A DNA stretch of 41,393 nucleotides from Peptococcaceae bacterium UBA6116 (GCA_002423425.1 DIWC01000011.1:1-41393); one strand, 5' to 3'. Shown: positions 1-7,864, counted from the stretch's first letter. Notes: a model not told the origin generated them from the letters alone. Numbers and translations: made by a program.

Positions 1-46
1 CTCCGGCATATAAGCCAAACGGAGAGCCGTATACTCCGTAAAATAC

Positions 47-89
47 AAGGGACTGGTACTCGACCGTGTAGAACGGGGTGCCAGTCCTT
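47..89. other. Stem-loop near the left edge
   Basis: AAGG-GACTGGTAC (47-59) pairs with GTGCCAGTCCTT (78-89) with one bulged G and one G-T wobble; the loop is 18 bases. On the plus strand the 3' arm runs into TTTTCT, so it could be a terminator for something ending before the window. It may equally be a structured remnant of a mobile element. No gene can be tied to it. Confidence 0.35.
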
Positions 90-140
90 TTCTGTTCGCT
101 TCCGCAGAGTTTTGAAGCTGTGGGTTACACCTCCGAGTGT

Positions 141-389
141 TCAGCTTCGAGGATATAGTACGCTGTGAACGGCATAATACTCCTCATTCCGTCCTTTAAG
201 TCTCTCGAAATAGAAGTCAAGCAATGCGGTGACATACATGCGGAAAAGACCATAAGTTTCATTTGCTTTATACCGCAGCGCGAGGATCTGTTCTTCGGAA
301 AGATTTAAGATGTCGGCTGTGATTTGTCCCATGGGCAGATTTTCTCCGTCGAGGATTACTCTGTCCTTCCAGAAGTGAACGGTGAACAC
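141..389 (-). CDS. Hypothetical protein, 82 aa
   Basis: An 82-residue reading frame that I do not recognise. It is rich in aromatic and charged residues (MFTVHFWKDRVIL at the N-terminus, a Tyr-rich C-terminus) with no membrane segment, signal peptide or cysteine motif. Its residue composition looks like real protein rather than antisense noise, and the surrounding 650 bases differ in style from the biosynthetic operon next door, which suggests an island edge or mobile-element remnant. The function is unknown and it could be a fragment. A plus-strand frame over 324-515 overlaps it and looks like its shadow. Confidence 0.35.
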   Translation of the reverse strand: MFTVHFWKDRVILDGENLPMGQITADILNLSEEQILALRYKANETYGLFRMYVTALLDFYFERLKGRNEEYYAVHSVLYPRS

Positions 390-505
390 GCCTGCGTGAT
401 AAATGCGAGTACGATATCAAGCATTTGGAGGGCGTTCAAAAGTTTGAAGCAGCGTATAACTTCCAGCATGAAGGCGAGGGTGATAAATTATGAAGCCACA
501 ACAAG

Positions 506-667
506 ATGGACATAGCCGGTAAAAAGTTTCTTGTAAGCTCGGTGTTCCCGAAAACAGCAGACTGAGCCAGGAGGACGGGCACGACGGCGAGTCATCCTTA
601 CAGTCTCAGTGCCGCAGTTCTGTTTGTAATCCTTCTTGTTCTCGTTATTTTAGGCGCTATCTTATAG
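506..667 (+). pseudogene. Stop-interrupted frame with a hydrophobic C-terminus
   Basis: Starting at the ATG at 506, a plus-strand frame reads 19 residues (MDIAGKKFLVSSVF...) to a TGA at 563-565. It then stays open for 33 more codons that end in a strongly hydrophobic helix (LSAAVLFVILLVLVILGAIL) and a TAG at 665-667. The helix looks like the last membrane segment of a transporter permease. The frame converges with and overlaps the end of bioY by 11 bases. I read it as a decayed 3' remnant; family unknown. The open stretch after the TGA is short enough to be chance. Confidence 0.2.
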
Positions 668-1268
668 CTTTGGTCACTGCAGCACCTATGAGCGATTTTA
701 TTATGTCCCCGGCTATAAACGGAATATATCCAAGCCAAAGGACACCGAAAAGTGTCACTTCCTGTCCATTCACCAGTCTAAGCCATAAAGACAAGTGAAT
801 AAGACCGGGAATATATACTAGAATGAGCTGGGAAAAAAGGATTACCGCCGTCATCGGCAATATTCTTCTGGCTTCGGCCCTGGCATCAAAGACGCTCCCC
901 ATAAATAGGGCCGCAATAATATAACCAAGCACATATCCTCCCGTCGGACCGGCCAGAACCGCAACCCCGGCGTTCAAACCGGCGAACCAGGGAATTCCTG
1001 CCGCGCCACCAAGGGCGTATATCAACATGCTCATTCCGCCCCATCTTCTTCCTAAAAGTACCGCCGCCAAGATTACCCCAAGCTGGGAAGCAACGATAGG
1101 CACCGGAGTCCAAGGCAAGAAGACCTTTACTTGGGCCAGCAGGCCGGTTAGACAAGCCAGACTGCAGGCAAGCGCAATTTTAGCTAATAGACTTGATTGG
1201 CTGCGCCATTGGTAGTAAGACATTTTTTTTTGACGATATTGATCTACAAATCCTAATTCAGAGTGCAT
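657..1268 (-). CDS. bioY: Biotin transporter S component BioY
   Basis: Substrate-binding (S) subunit of an ECF-type biotin uptake system in the cytoplasmic membrane. The protein is about 203 residues with six hydrophobic segments. It shows the BioY family signatures: the PWTPVPIVASQLGV stretch after the first membrane segment, GRRWGGMSMLIYALGGAAG, and the AGPTGGYVLGYI motif. I chose the ATG at 1268 because GGAGG lies 8 bases upstream of it; a TTG further upstream (1286) lies before that ribosome site. It is the last gene of the fab/acc operon, behind the biotin ligase, so biotin uptake is transcribed with the carboxylase that needs the cofactor. The shared energising module (EcfA/EcfT) is not in the window. 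Confidence 0.93.
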   Translation of the reverse strand: MHSELGFVDQYRQKKMSYYQWRSQSSLLAKIALACSLACLTGLLAQVKVFLPWTPVPIVASQLGVILAAVLLGRRWGGMSMLIYALGGAAGIPWFAGLNAGVAVLAGPTGGYVLGYIIAALFMGSVFDARAEARRILPMTAVILFSQLILVYIPGLIHLSLWLRLVNGQEVTLFGVLWLGYIPFIAGDIIKSLIGAAVTKAIR

Positions 1269-1316
1269 TAACAAACCTCCATCCAATAGTTGATTAAAAA
1301 ATTAAATTATAACTGG

Positions 1317-2108
1317 TTATGTTCTTCGAAGGGAAATCTCTCCTGAAATGACAGAAGTGACCTTCCCATTAGGAAGTCTTACAACTAGTTCCCCATGAGT
1401 CCCCAAATCCAGCACTTCTGCCTCCTGCTTTTGTTCTTGGTCAACAAGAATTACTTTCTGCCCGATAACAGCCGACCGTTGGCGGCAGATTACCAGGGAT
1501 TCACTAATATTTCCTTGCTCAAGAAAATTATTATATAAGCTTTCTAAAAAATTAAGAATTTCTGCGGTTAGCATTTTGCTGTCATAGTATTTGCCGGTCT
1601 CCCGAAGAAGTGAAGTGGCTTCCTTCCCAAGCTCCGGGGGAAAATCTTCTTCTCTCTGATACAAATTGAGGCCGATTCCCAAGACTATTGACTGTACAGT
1701 GTTGGCTCTTATCTGCATTTCCGTTAGAATCCCACTTAGTTTTCTCCCATTGAGAAGTATATCATTTGGCCATTTGACAGTCACTTGACCACAAAGCGAG
1801 GCATCAGCCTTTTCCAGTGCTAAACAAATTGCAGCGGCCCCGGTCAAAGTAAGCTGGGGGATTTCAGCCGGAGAAAGATCCGGTTTGAGAAGAACAGACA
1901 TCCAAATGCCTTTGTTTTTAGGAGCAAGCCATTCGCGGCCTAGACGACCTCTGCCACCGGTCTGCTGTTCGCTCAGAATAACAGTTCCTTCTTCTTCTGC
2001 ACATGCTCTCCTGCGCAATTCACTGTTAGTAGAATCAATAGTTTCCAAACATATAATCTTGCGGCCTATTACTTTCGTATGAAGATATTGAGCTATTTTT
2101 TTACTCAA
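1317..2108 (-). CDS. birA: Biotin--[acetyl-CoA-carboxylase] ligase, no DNA-binding domain
   Basis: Activates biotin as biotinyl-AMP and transfers it to the biotin-accepting lysine of AccB. At 263 residues it is the catalytic and C-terminal domains only. Visible motifs are DSTNSE (25-30), the adenylate-binding GRGRLGREW (52-60), KWPNDIL (112-118) and RKLSGIL (122-128) with the conserved lysine. The N-terminal winged helix of bifunctional BirA repressors is absent, so this enzyme is not expected to regulate biotin genes by binding DNA. It starts with TTG at 2108 and overlaps the end of accA by 8 bases, which indicates translational coupling. AGGGG lies about 9 bases before the TTG. Its partner accB is encoded in the same operon and bioY follows at once. 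Confidence 0.93.
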   Translation of the reverse strand: MSKKIAQYLHTKVIGRKIICLETIDSTNSELRRRACAEEEGTVILSEQQTGGRGRLGREWLAPKNKGIWMSVLLKPDLSPAEIPQLTLTGAAAICLALEKADASLCGQVTVKWPNDILLNGRKLSGILTEMQIRANTVQSIVLGIGLNLYQREEDFPPELGKEATSLLRETGKYYDSKMLTAEILNFLESLYNNFLEQGNISESLVICRQRSAVIGQKVILVDQEQKQEAEVLDLGTHGELVVRLPNGKVTSVISGEISLRRT

Positions 2109-3045
2109 GATAAGCCCCTATCTTTCTATATTTAGCATATCTTTGGTCAAGAAGACCGTCCCTATCGTTAAGCATGGTCTTAAAAGGAACCCTCATCAGC
2201 TCTTCCTTGATGACCGTGGCCATTGTCTCCAGATTGGTATGGGCACCGCCGGGAGGCTCAGGCAGGATTTTATCTATTAAGCCAAGTCCCAATAAATCCT
2301 GAGCCGTTATTTTCATCTTATGGGCAGCTTCCTTTGCTCTGGTAGAATCTTTCCAAAGAATACTGGCAAATCCTTCAGGGGAAAGTATAGCATAAATGGA
2401 GTGTTCCAACATCCAAATCTCATCCGCTACGGAAATAGCCAGGGCTCCTCCGCTGCCCCCTTCGCCTATGACAATAGAGATAACCGGCGTCCGTAAGTTG
2501 ACCATCTCCATGAGATTCCTGGCAATTGCCTCTCCTTGACCCCGTTCTTCTGCTCCAGCCCCCGGATCTGCTCCAGGAGTGTCAATAAAACATATTACGG
2601 GCCTTTGAAATTTTTCGGCTTGTTTCATTAGCCTTAGTGCTTTGCGAAAACCCTCCGGGTTAGGCATACCAAAATTTCTTTTGACATTTTCTTTAGTATT
2701 TCTACCCTTCTGCTGGCCGATTACTGTGACCGCCATATCACGCAGCCGGGCGATCCCGCCGACAATACTCGGGTCATCACCAAATTTTCTATCACCATGA
2801 AGCTCGATAAATCCATCAAAAACCTTATCGATATAATCCAAAGAGGTTGGTCTTTCCACCATCCTCGAAAGGGTTAGCTTATCCATTGGACTCAAATTAA
2901 CAATGGTCTCAGCTTTCATCTTTTCCAATCTGGCCTCTAACACATCGATTTCCGCAGAGAAGTCCGCTTTCTTTTCCTCAGCGAATTTCCGCAAGTCCTC
3001 TATTTTATTTCTAAGTTCATTGATATCTTTCTCCCGTTCTAACAT
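2101..3045 (-). CDS. accA: Acetyl-CoA carboxylase carboxyltransferase subunit alpha
   Basis: With AccD it transfers the carboxyl group from carboxybiotin on AccB to acetyl-CoA, giving malonyl-CoA. It is 314 residues, a normal bacterial length. An N-terminal helical coiled segment (1-45, EKDINELRNKIEDLR...) is followed by the crotonase-fold carboxyltransferase domain. That domain contains DTPGADPGAGAEERGQGEAI and the oxyanion-type loop GEGGSGGALAISVADE. It lies 10 bases downstream of accD and overlaps birA at its 3' end. Nothing is odd about it. Confidence 0.97.
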   Translation of the reverse strand: MLEREKDINELRNKIEDLRKFAEEKKADFSAEIDVLEARLEKMKAETIVNLSPMDKLTLSRMVERPTSLDYIDKVFDGFIELHGDRKFGDDPSIVGGIARLRDMAVTVIGQQKGRNTKENVKRNFGMPNPEGFRKALRLMKQAEKFQRPVICFIDTPGADPGAGAEERGQGEAIARNLMEMVNLRTPVISIVIGEGGSGGALAISVADEIWMLEHSIYAILSPEGFASILWKDSTRAKEAAHKMKITAQDLLGLGLIDKILPEPPGGAHTNLETMATVIKEELMRVPFKTMLNDRDGLLDQRYAKYRKIGAYLE

Positions 3046-3055
3046 CGGTACACTC

Positions 3056-3949
3056 CTAAGGCCAAATATGCAATCTTAGCAAACGGGATAAAGTCAGTTT
3101 GAGATTATCCCTAGATACTATTTTATCAATAAATCCATGTTCCAATAAAAATTCAGCTTTCTGAAACCCATCAGGCAGTTTCTGTCTAATGGTTTGTTCC
3201 CCGACCCGTTTACCGGCAAATCCTATTAGTGCCCGGGGTTCCGCCAGGATAATGTCCCCCAGCATAGCGAAACTGGCCGTAACTCCGCCCGTTGTCGGAT
3301 CGGTCAAAACTGAAATATAGAGTCCGCCTGCCTGGTTATGTTTAGCCACGGCTGCCGAAGTTTTAGCCATCTGCATTAAAGAAAACATCCCTTCCTGCAT
3401 CCTGGCTCCTCCTGATGCAGTGAAAATAATTATTGGTAACCCCTTTGAAGTGGCGTATTCAAAAGCCCTTGTTATCTTCTCACCAACCACCGACCCCATA
3501 CTGCCCATCATAAACCTGCTATCCATCACCGCGATCACTGAGTTATGGCCATGAATCTTACCGTATCCTGTAACGATCGCTTCGGTTAGCTCGGTTTTTT
3601 CCCTACTTTCAGCCAGTTTAAGGTCGTACCCTTCAAAACCCAATGGATTGACGCTTTTCAGCTCCGGGTTTATCTCTTTGAATGTCCCGGTATCCATAAT
3701 TAGATCGATTCTTTCCCTGGCATTCATCCTGTAATGATACCCACAATTCTGGCAGACCTCATGGTTCTGACGAAAGTCCTTATTATAAATGGTCTCACCA
3801 CAGTTTTGGCATTTAAGCCAAAGCCCATTCGGAATAGCAGGAAGAGCAGGCTGTACTTCTTGATTTTTCTCCGCCTGGCCTTCTTGTGAAGTATTCTGTT
3901 GTATTATTAGATAATGCGGTTTTTTAAAAACCTTATTAATCTTAAACAT
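3056..3949 (-). CDS. accD: Acetyl-CoA carboxylase carboxyltransferase subunit beta
   Basis: Partner of AccA in the carboxyltransferase half of acetyl-CoA carboxylase. It is 297 residues. Residues 1-40 are a poorly conserved linker, followed by a four-cysteine zinc ribbon (Cys47, 50, 66, 69; C-x2-C-x15-C-x2-C) typical of AccD. The crotonase-fold domain after it contains SMGSVVGEKITRAFE and IIFTASGGARMQEG. The gene precedes accA by 10 bases. Upstream, between it and accC, lie 328 bases of repeat-rich DNA, unusual inside this otherwise tight operon. The zinc ribbon is known in the family to contribute to RNA or substrate binding; that is not shown here. Confidence 0.97.
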   Translation of the reverse strand: MFKINKVFKKPHYLIIQQNTSQEGQAEKNQEVQPALPAIPNGLWLKCQNCGETIYNKDFRQNHEVCQNCGYHYRMNARERIDLIMDTGTFKEINPELKSVNPLGFEGYDLKLAESREKTELTEAIVTGYGKIHGHNSVIAVMDSRFMMGSMGSVVGEKITRAFEYATSKGLPIIIFTASGGARMQEGMFSLMQMAKTSAAVAKHNQAGGLYISVLTDPTTGGVTASFAMLGDIILAEPRALIGFAGKRVGEQTIRQKLPDGFQKAEFLLEHGFIDKIVSRDNLKLTLSRLLRLHIWP

Positions 3950-4095
3950 TTACACCAACCATATTCCTTTAATAGTTAATTTGCTTAAAATATTTTTTGA
4001 AATTGCCAAGTGAACCTTTATAGCAGAGAAGCGTCGGGAGCAAAGCTGATTGAGCGTATAGCTGCGCCGTCGGTTAACGGCCACGGATGACCTAA

Positions 4096-4164
4096 TGCGT
4101 GAAGGCTTTAGATAGCCTTCACGGGTGCCATGGATGCGTGAAGGCCTTAGACGGCCTTCACGGG
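4096..4164. repeat. Tandem pair of 30-base hairpin repeats
   Basis: Two nearly identical 30-base units, 4096-4125 and 4135-4164, start 39 bases apart. Each folds alone: CGTGAAGGC (4098-4106) with GCCTTCACG (4115-4123), and CGTGAAGGCC (4137-4146) with GGCCTTCACG (4153-4162). Differences between the units fall in the loop or keep the stem paired. Just before them is GGCCACGGATGACC (4079-4092) and between them GCCATGGATGCG, variants of the CATGGATG family B element seen elsewhere in the window. They sit in the 328-base gap between accC and accD. Confidence 0.7.
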
Positions 4165-4219
4165 AGCGGCAAGTCAGGTAGTACCCTAAGGTTTGGCGCA
4201 GTAGCAAAATTAGCAAAGT

Positions 4220-4250
4220 GAACAGCTCCGGCGCGTGGTGAGCGGGTAAT
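4220..4250. repeat. Family B repeat tail (copy 1)
   Basis: The 31 bases here are a close match to 35630-35660 in the folP/fhs gap: both read GAACAG, then a C/T-rich variable spot, then GGCGCG-GGTGAGCGG and a final AAT. Both copies have the same orientation and both lie near CATGGATG hairpins, so they are probably the conserved end of one dispersed intergenic element. The other parts of the 3950-4277 gap hold the tandem hairpins and no convincing gene. Confidence 0.6.
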
Positions 4251-4277
4251 TGCAAAAAATATCATGCGCTAAAATAA

Positions 4278-5624
4278 TTATTTCAGGTTAAACTCTTTGG
4301 CTATAAATGAAGTATCTATCTGTCCCTTGATAAAGTTATCATTGTTGATTATATGAAACAGAAACTCAATATTGGTATCTATTCCCTCAATAATAAGTTC
4401 GCTAAGAGCCCTGCGCATTTTATCCAAAGCTTGATTTCTGTCTTTGCCATAGGTAATAAGTTTGGCAATCATCGAATCATATGCATACGGGATTTCGTAG
4501 CCGTTGTACAAAGCACTGTCCAGCCGGACTCCGTTTCCTCCGGGCCAAAGAAGAACATTGGCTTTTCCTGGTGACGGTCTGAAACCAAGATCGGGGTTCT
4601 CCGCATTAATTCTGCATTCTACCGCATGCCCCTTAATGACAATATCTTCCTGGGCTTGAGCCAGCCTTTCCCCAAAAGCGATTTTTATTTGTTCCTGGAC
4701 AATGTCTATCCCTGTTACCATTTCTGTCACTGGATGTTCTACCTGTATCCGGGTGTTCATTTCCATAAAATAAAAATTTCCGGCTTTATCAAGAAGAAAT
4801 TCCACTGTTCCGGCGTTCTTATAGCCGACAGCTTTGGCAGCTTTCACAGCAGTCTCGCCCATCTTAAGCCTTAATTCAGGGGTGAGAATGCATGAAGGCG
4901 CTTCTTCGATTACCTTTTGATTTCGACGCTGGATGGAACAATCCCTTTCGCCTAAGTGTATTATATTGCCGTAATGATCGGCAAGAATTTGAAACTCAAT
5001 ATGCCTTGGCTCCTCAAGATATTTTTCCAAATACATGGAATCGTCGTTAAAAGAGGCTTTTGCTTCGGACTTGGCTGTGTCAAAAGCTTTTTTCAGCTCA
5101 TCTTCGGTTCTTACTATCCTGATACCCTTGCCGCCTCCGCCTGCCGAGGCTTTGAGCATTACTGGGTACCCTATGTTTGCAGCTGCCTTAACCGCATACT
5201 CATAATCCTCGAGCAGCCCGTTTACCCCGGGAACAATAGGTACTCCCGCCTGAGCCATAGTCTGTCTCGCTTTGGATTTATTTCCCATGAGATCTATTAC
5301 CTCAGCGTCCGGTCCGATAAAGGTAATATTGCATTCCTTGCACATTTCGGCAAATTTGCTGTTTTCTGCCAAAAAACCAAAGCCCGGATGAATAGCCTCC
5401 GCGCCGGTAAGAACGGTCGAGCTTAGTATATTCTCAACATTTAGATAGCTGTCCCTGGATTTAGCCGGGCCGATACAAACAGCCTGGTCGGCAAGATCAA
5501 CGTGCAGGGCATTGCGGTCAGCTTCCGAATATACAGCAACTGTTTCAATCCCCATTTCCCGGCAGGCTCTAATAACCCTAACTGCAATCTCTCCGCGATT
5601 GGCTACAAGAATTTTATTGAACAA
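4278..5624 (-). CDS. accC: Acetyl-CoA carboxylase biotin carboxylase subunit
   Basis: ATP-dependent carboxylation of the biotin on AccB, using bicarbonate. It is 448 residues, full length for AccC. An N-terminal pre-ATP-grasp domain (FNKILVANRGEIAVRVIRA) is followed by an ATP-grasp fold with the glycine-rich loop KASAGGGGKGIRIV. Further on are the metal-binding and catalytic MEMNTRIQVEHPVTEM and a C-terminal domain containing ECRINAE. The start is TTG at 5624 with GGTG 6-7 bases upstream. It follows fabZ by 47 bases. Downstream comes the repeat-containing gap before accD. Confidence 0.97.
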   Translation of the reverse strand: MFNKILVANRGEIAVRVIRACREMGIETVAVYSEADRNALHVDLADQAVCIGPAKSRDSYLNVENILSSTVLTGAEAIHPGFGFLAENSKFAEMCKECNITFIGPDAEVIDLMGNKSKARQTMAQAGVPIVPGVNGLLEDYEYAVKAAANIGYPVMLKASAGGGGKGIRIVRTEDELKKAFDTAKSEAKASFNDDSMYLEKYLEEPRHIEFQILADHYGNIIHLGERDCSIQRRNQKVIEEAPSCILTPELRLKMGETAVKAAKAVGYKNAGTVEFLLDKAGNFYFMEMNTRIQVEHPVTEMVTGIDIVQEQIKIAFGERLAQAQEDIVIKGHAVECRINAENPDLGFRPSPGKANVLLWPGGNGVRLDSALYNGYEIPYAYDSMIAKLITYGKDRNQALDKMRRALSELIIEGIDTNIEFLFHIINNDNFIKGQIDTSFIAKEFNLK

Positions 5625-5671
5625 AATTTCACCTACTCACCTTATGGTGTGAAAACAAGCCTTGGCTTGCC

Positions 5672-6097
5672 TTATCCAATGAAAAACATGAGTTCAGCCT
5701 CAACCGCAGTTTTGCTGTCGACTGAAGCGACTGCCTTGCCGATTCCGGCTGGGCCTTTGATTTTGATTATTTCTACTTCCAGTTTAAGGACATCTCCCGG
5801 AACAACTTTTTTTCTGATCCTGGCTTTGTTAATTCCAGTAAAGTAACCGATTTTACCCTGAAATTTAGGCATCTTCAACATCGCAATCGCCCCCGCCTGA
5901 GCCAAAGCCTCTATGACCAATACCCCCGGCATGACCGGTTCCTGAGGAAAATGCCCTTGGAAAAAGTATTCGTTCATAGTTACATTTTTATAGGCGACGA
6001 CTCTTTTACCCTCTTCCAGTTCTTCAACCTTATCGACTAAGAGAAATGGATAGCGGTGAGGCAGAATTTCCTGGATTTCCTTAATTCCGAGCAACAT
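5672..6097 (-). CDS. fabZ: 3-hydroxyacyl-ACP dehydratase FabZ
   Basis: Hot-dog fold dehydratase of type II fatty acid synthesis, converting 3-hydroxyacyl-ACP to trans-2-enoyl-ACP. It is 141 residues. It shows the N-terminal EILPHRYPFLLVDKV motif and the catalytic His49 and Glu63 in QGHFPQEPVMPGVLVIEALA. I chose the ATG at 6097 because GGAGG (6105-6109) sits just ahead of it; the longer frame to 6157 would translate the family A repeat at the accB end. There is no FabA-type isomerase in the window, so how unsaturated fatty acids are made cannot be seen here. Confidence 0.96.
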   Translation of the reverse strand: MLLGIKEIQEILPHRYPFLLVDKVEELEEGKRVVAYKNVTMNEYFFQGHFPQEPVMPGVLVIEALAQAGAIAMLKMPKFQGKIGYFTGINKARIRKKVVPGDVLKLEVEIIKIKGPAGIGKAVASVDSKTAVEAELMFFIG

Positions 6098-6127
6098 ATC
6101 TTTACCTCCATTAAGACTATCATTGAG

Positions 6128-6170
6128 TGGGACAACGGAACCGTCCCCTTGTCTCACCCTTGTCTCACCG
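6128..6170. repeat. Family A hairpin repeat at the accB/fabZ junction
   Basis: TGGGACAACGGAACCGTCCC starts at 6128 and continues to TTGTCTCA, ending at 6156. The ends TGGGACAA and TTGTCTCA are near-inverted, so the element folds on itself. It is a diverged relative of the two copies at 9611-9719. The right end has a perfect tandem duplication of CTTGTCTCACC (6149-6159 and 6160-6170). The accB stop codon (6154-6156) lies inside the repeat, so the last residues of AccB are repeat-encoded. Confidence 0.75.
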
Positions 6171-6609
6171 CAAACAGCGGCTGACCGTATTCGGCCATCT
6201 GTCCGTTTGTTGCTAAGACTTCCAGTATTTCCAAATCTTCCTCCGCTTCGATTTCGTTCATCAGTTTCATGGCCTCAATGATACAAAGAACATCTCCTTT
6301 TTTGACTTTTGAGCCCGCCAGAACAAAAGGACTTTCTCCTGGTGAAGGAGCAGTATAAAAAGTGCCAACAATAGGACAATCAACAGTCTGCCGGTCTTTC
6401 GGCATATCAGAAGTCTGAACTAACGCTTGCGCGCTCATTTGTCCGCTTGCCGGCTCCGTGAAGACCCCTTGTTGGACTATTTCCCTGGAATAGATTTTTT
6501 GGACCTCTTTTTGGAGAGAGAGTCTAAAACCTTCTTTTTCCAACTCGAATGAAGTTAAGTTGGATTCATCAATGATTTTTATTAATTCCTGAATCTCTTT
6601 AAATTCCAT
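6154..6609 (-). CDS. accB: Biotin carboxyl carrier protein of acetyl-CoA carboxylase
   Basis: Carries the biotin that shuttles the carboxyl group between AccC and AccA/AccD. It is 151 residues. The N-terminal part (1-35) is followed by a flexible linker rich in Gln, Ala and Ser (40-75). A biotinyl domain follows with the canonical EAMKLMNEI motif; Lys115 is the expected biotinylation site for the birA product. The last residues (VRQG) and the stop codon come from the family A repeat, so the natural C-terminus may have been slightly altered. The start is 2 bases after the fabF stop, which indicates tight coupling. Confidence 0.96.
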   Translation of the reverse strand: MEFKEIQELIKIIDESNLTSFELEKEGFRLSLQKEVQKIYSREIVQQGVFTEPASGQMSAQALVQTSDMPKDRQTVDCPIVGTFYTAPSPGESPFVLAGSKVKKGDVLCIIEAMKLMNEIEAEEDLEILEVLATNGQMAEYGQPLFAVRQG

Positions 6610-6610
6610 A

Positions 6611-7852
6611 TTAATTATCCTCTGTCCATTTTTTTAGGATAATAGTTGCATTATTTCCGCCGAAACCAAACGAATTGGACAGCGTATAGTTAACACTGGC
6701 CTTTCGCCCGATGTTGGGGACATAATCAAGATCGCATTCCTCATCCTTAACCTGATAACCAATTGTTGGCGGTATATAATCTTCCTGGCTCGCTTTAACA
6801 CAGATAATAGCTTCAATCGCGCCTGCCGCACCCAAAAGGTGACCGGTCATAGCTTTTGTTGAGCTAACAGGGATCTTGCAGGCTGCTTCGCCAAACACTC
6901 CCTTAATTGCCTCGGTTTCATATTTATCATTATACGGGGTACCTGTCCCATGGGCGTTGATGTAAGAAATTTCTTCCGGTTTTAACCCGGCATCACCCAA
7001 AGCTATTTTCATTGCCCTGACACCGCCTTCCCCGCCTGGAGCGGGTGCGGTCATATGATAGGCATCGCAAGTTGCACCATAACCTACAACTTCTCCGTAA
7101 ATTTTGGCATTTCTCAGCCTGGCATGTTCCAACGACTCCAGCACCAGTATTCCAGCTCCCTCACCTATGACAAATCCGGTCCTTTCCTTATCGAAAGGAA
7201 TAGAAGCCCTTAGTGGATCAGTGCTGGAGCTTAAGGCTGTCATAGAAATAAACCCGGCAACAGCCAAAGGAGTTACGGGTGCCTCTGCTCCGCCGGCGAT
7301 GATAATATCCTCTTCGCCATTTCTGATCTTATGGAAGGATTCTCCTATAGCATGAGTACCTGAAGCACAGGCCGTGACGATAGCGGTACAGACTCCCCTG
7401 GCATTAAACTTGATAGCGACATTGCCGGCTGCCATATTACTAATAGCCATGGGAATAAAGAAAGGGGAAACTCTTCCCGGTCCCTTTTCCACAAGCCGGG
7501 TGTGCTGTTCTTCTATGGTTAAGAGCCCACCAATCCCTGAACCTATTATGACTCCAAATTTTTCCCTGTCAAGTTCAACTGTATCCAATCCAGCATCTTT
7601 ATATGCCTCTTCCGCCGCGACCATAGCCAATTGACAATACCTGTCCATGCGTTTAGCCTCTTTTTTATCCAAAAGCACTTCGGGATCAAAATCTTTGACC
7701 TCAGCAGCTAGCGATGATTTGAAACCTGTAGTGTCAAAGGCTGTGATATTTGCAACTCCACATTTTCCTTTTTTGATGTTTTCCCAAAAACCGGCTGCGG
7801 TATTACCCACAGGAGTAATTGCTCCCATGCCTGTAATTACTACCCTTTTCAT
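6611..7852 (-). CDS. fabF: Beta-ketoacyl-ACP synthase II
   Basis: Elongating condensing enzyme that joins malonyl-ACP to acyl-ACP. It is 413 residues with a thiolase fold. The Cys-His-His triad is visible: Cys162 in TACASGTHA, His301 in NAHGTGTP and His338 in TKAMTGHLLGAAGA. The ATG at 7852 follows AGGAGG by about 9 bases. As no FabB is present in the window, this is probably the elongation synthase for all chain lengths. It sits between fabG and accB. Confidence 0.97.
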   Translation of the reverse strand: MKRVVITGMGAITPVGNTAAGFWENIKKGKCGVANITAFDTTGFKSSLAAEVKDFDPEVLLDKKEAKRMDRYCQLAMVAAEEAYKDAGLDTVELDREKFGVIIGSGIGGLLTIEEQHTRLVEKGPGRVSPFFIPMAISNMAAGNVAIKFNARGVCTAIVTACASGTHAIGESFHKIRNGEEDIIIAGGAEAPVTPLAVAGFISMTALSSSTDPLRASIPFDKERTGFVIGEGAGILVLESLEHARLRNAKIYGEVVGYGATCDAYHMTAPAPGGEGGVRAMKIALGDAGLKPEEISYINAHGTGTPYNDKYETEAIKGVFGEAACKIPVSSTKAMTGHLLGAAGAIEAIICVKASQEDYIPPTIGYQVKDEECDLDYVPNIGRKASVNYTLSNSFGFGGNNATIILKKWTEDN

Positions 7853-7864
7853 TTACATTTCCTC

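Noticed and set aside
324..515. A 63-residue plus-strand frame
   Set aside because: It is antisense to the 82-residue frame over part of its length, with no ribosome site and no recognisable features.
4096..4164. CRISPR-like direct repeats
   Set aside because: Only two units, each palindromic, with a 9-base spacer; no cas genes in the window.
3950..4255. A 101-residue minus-strand frame between accC and accD
   Set aside because: It is built from the tandem hairpin repeats and CATGGATG elements, is Arg/Ser-rich without any domain, and has no ribosome site; the region is better explained as repeat DNA.
6098..6157. Upstream start for fabZ adding 20 residues and overlapping accB
   Set aside because: It would translate the family A repeat; GGAGG precedes the ATG at 6097.
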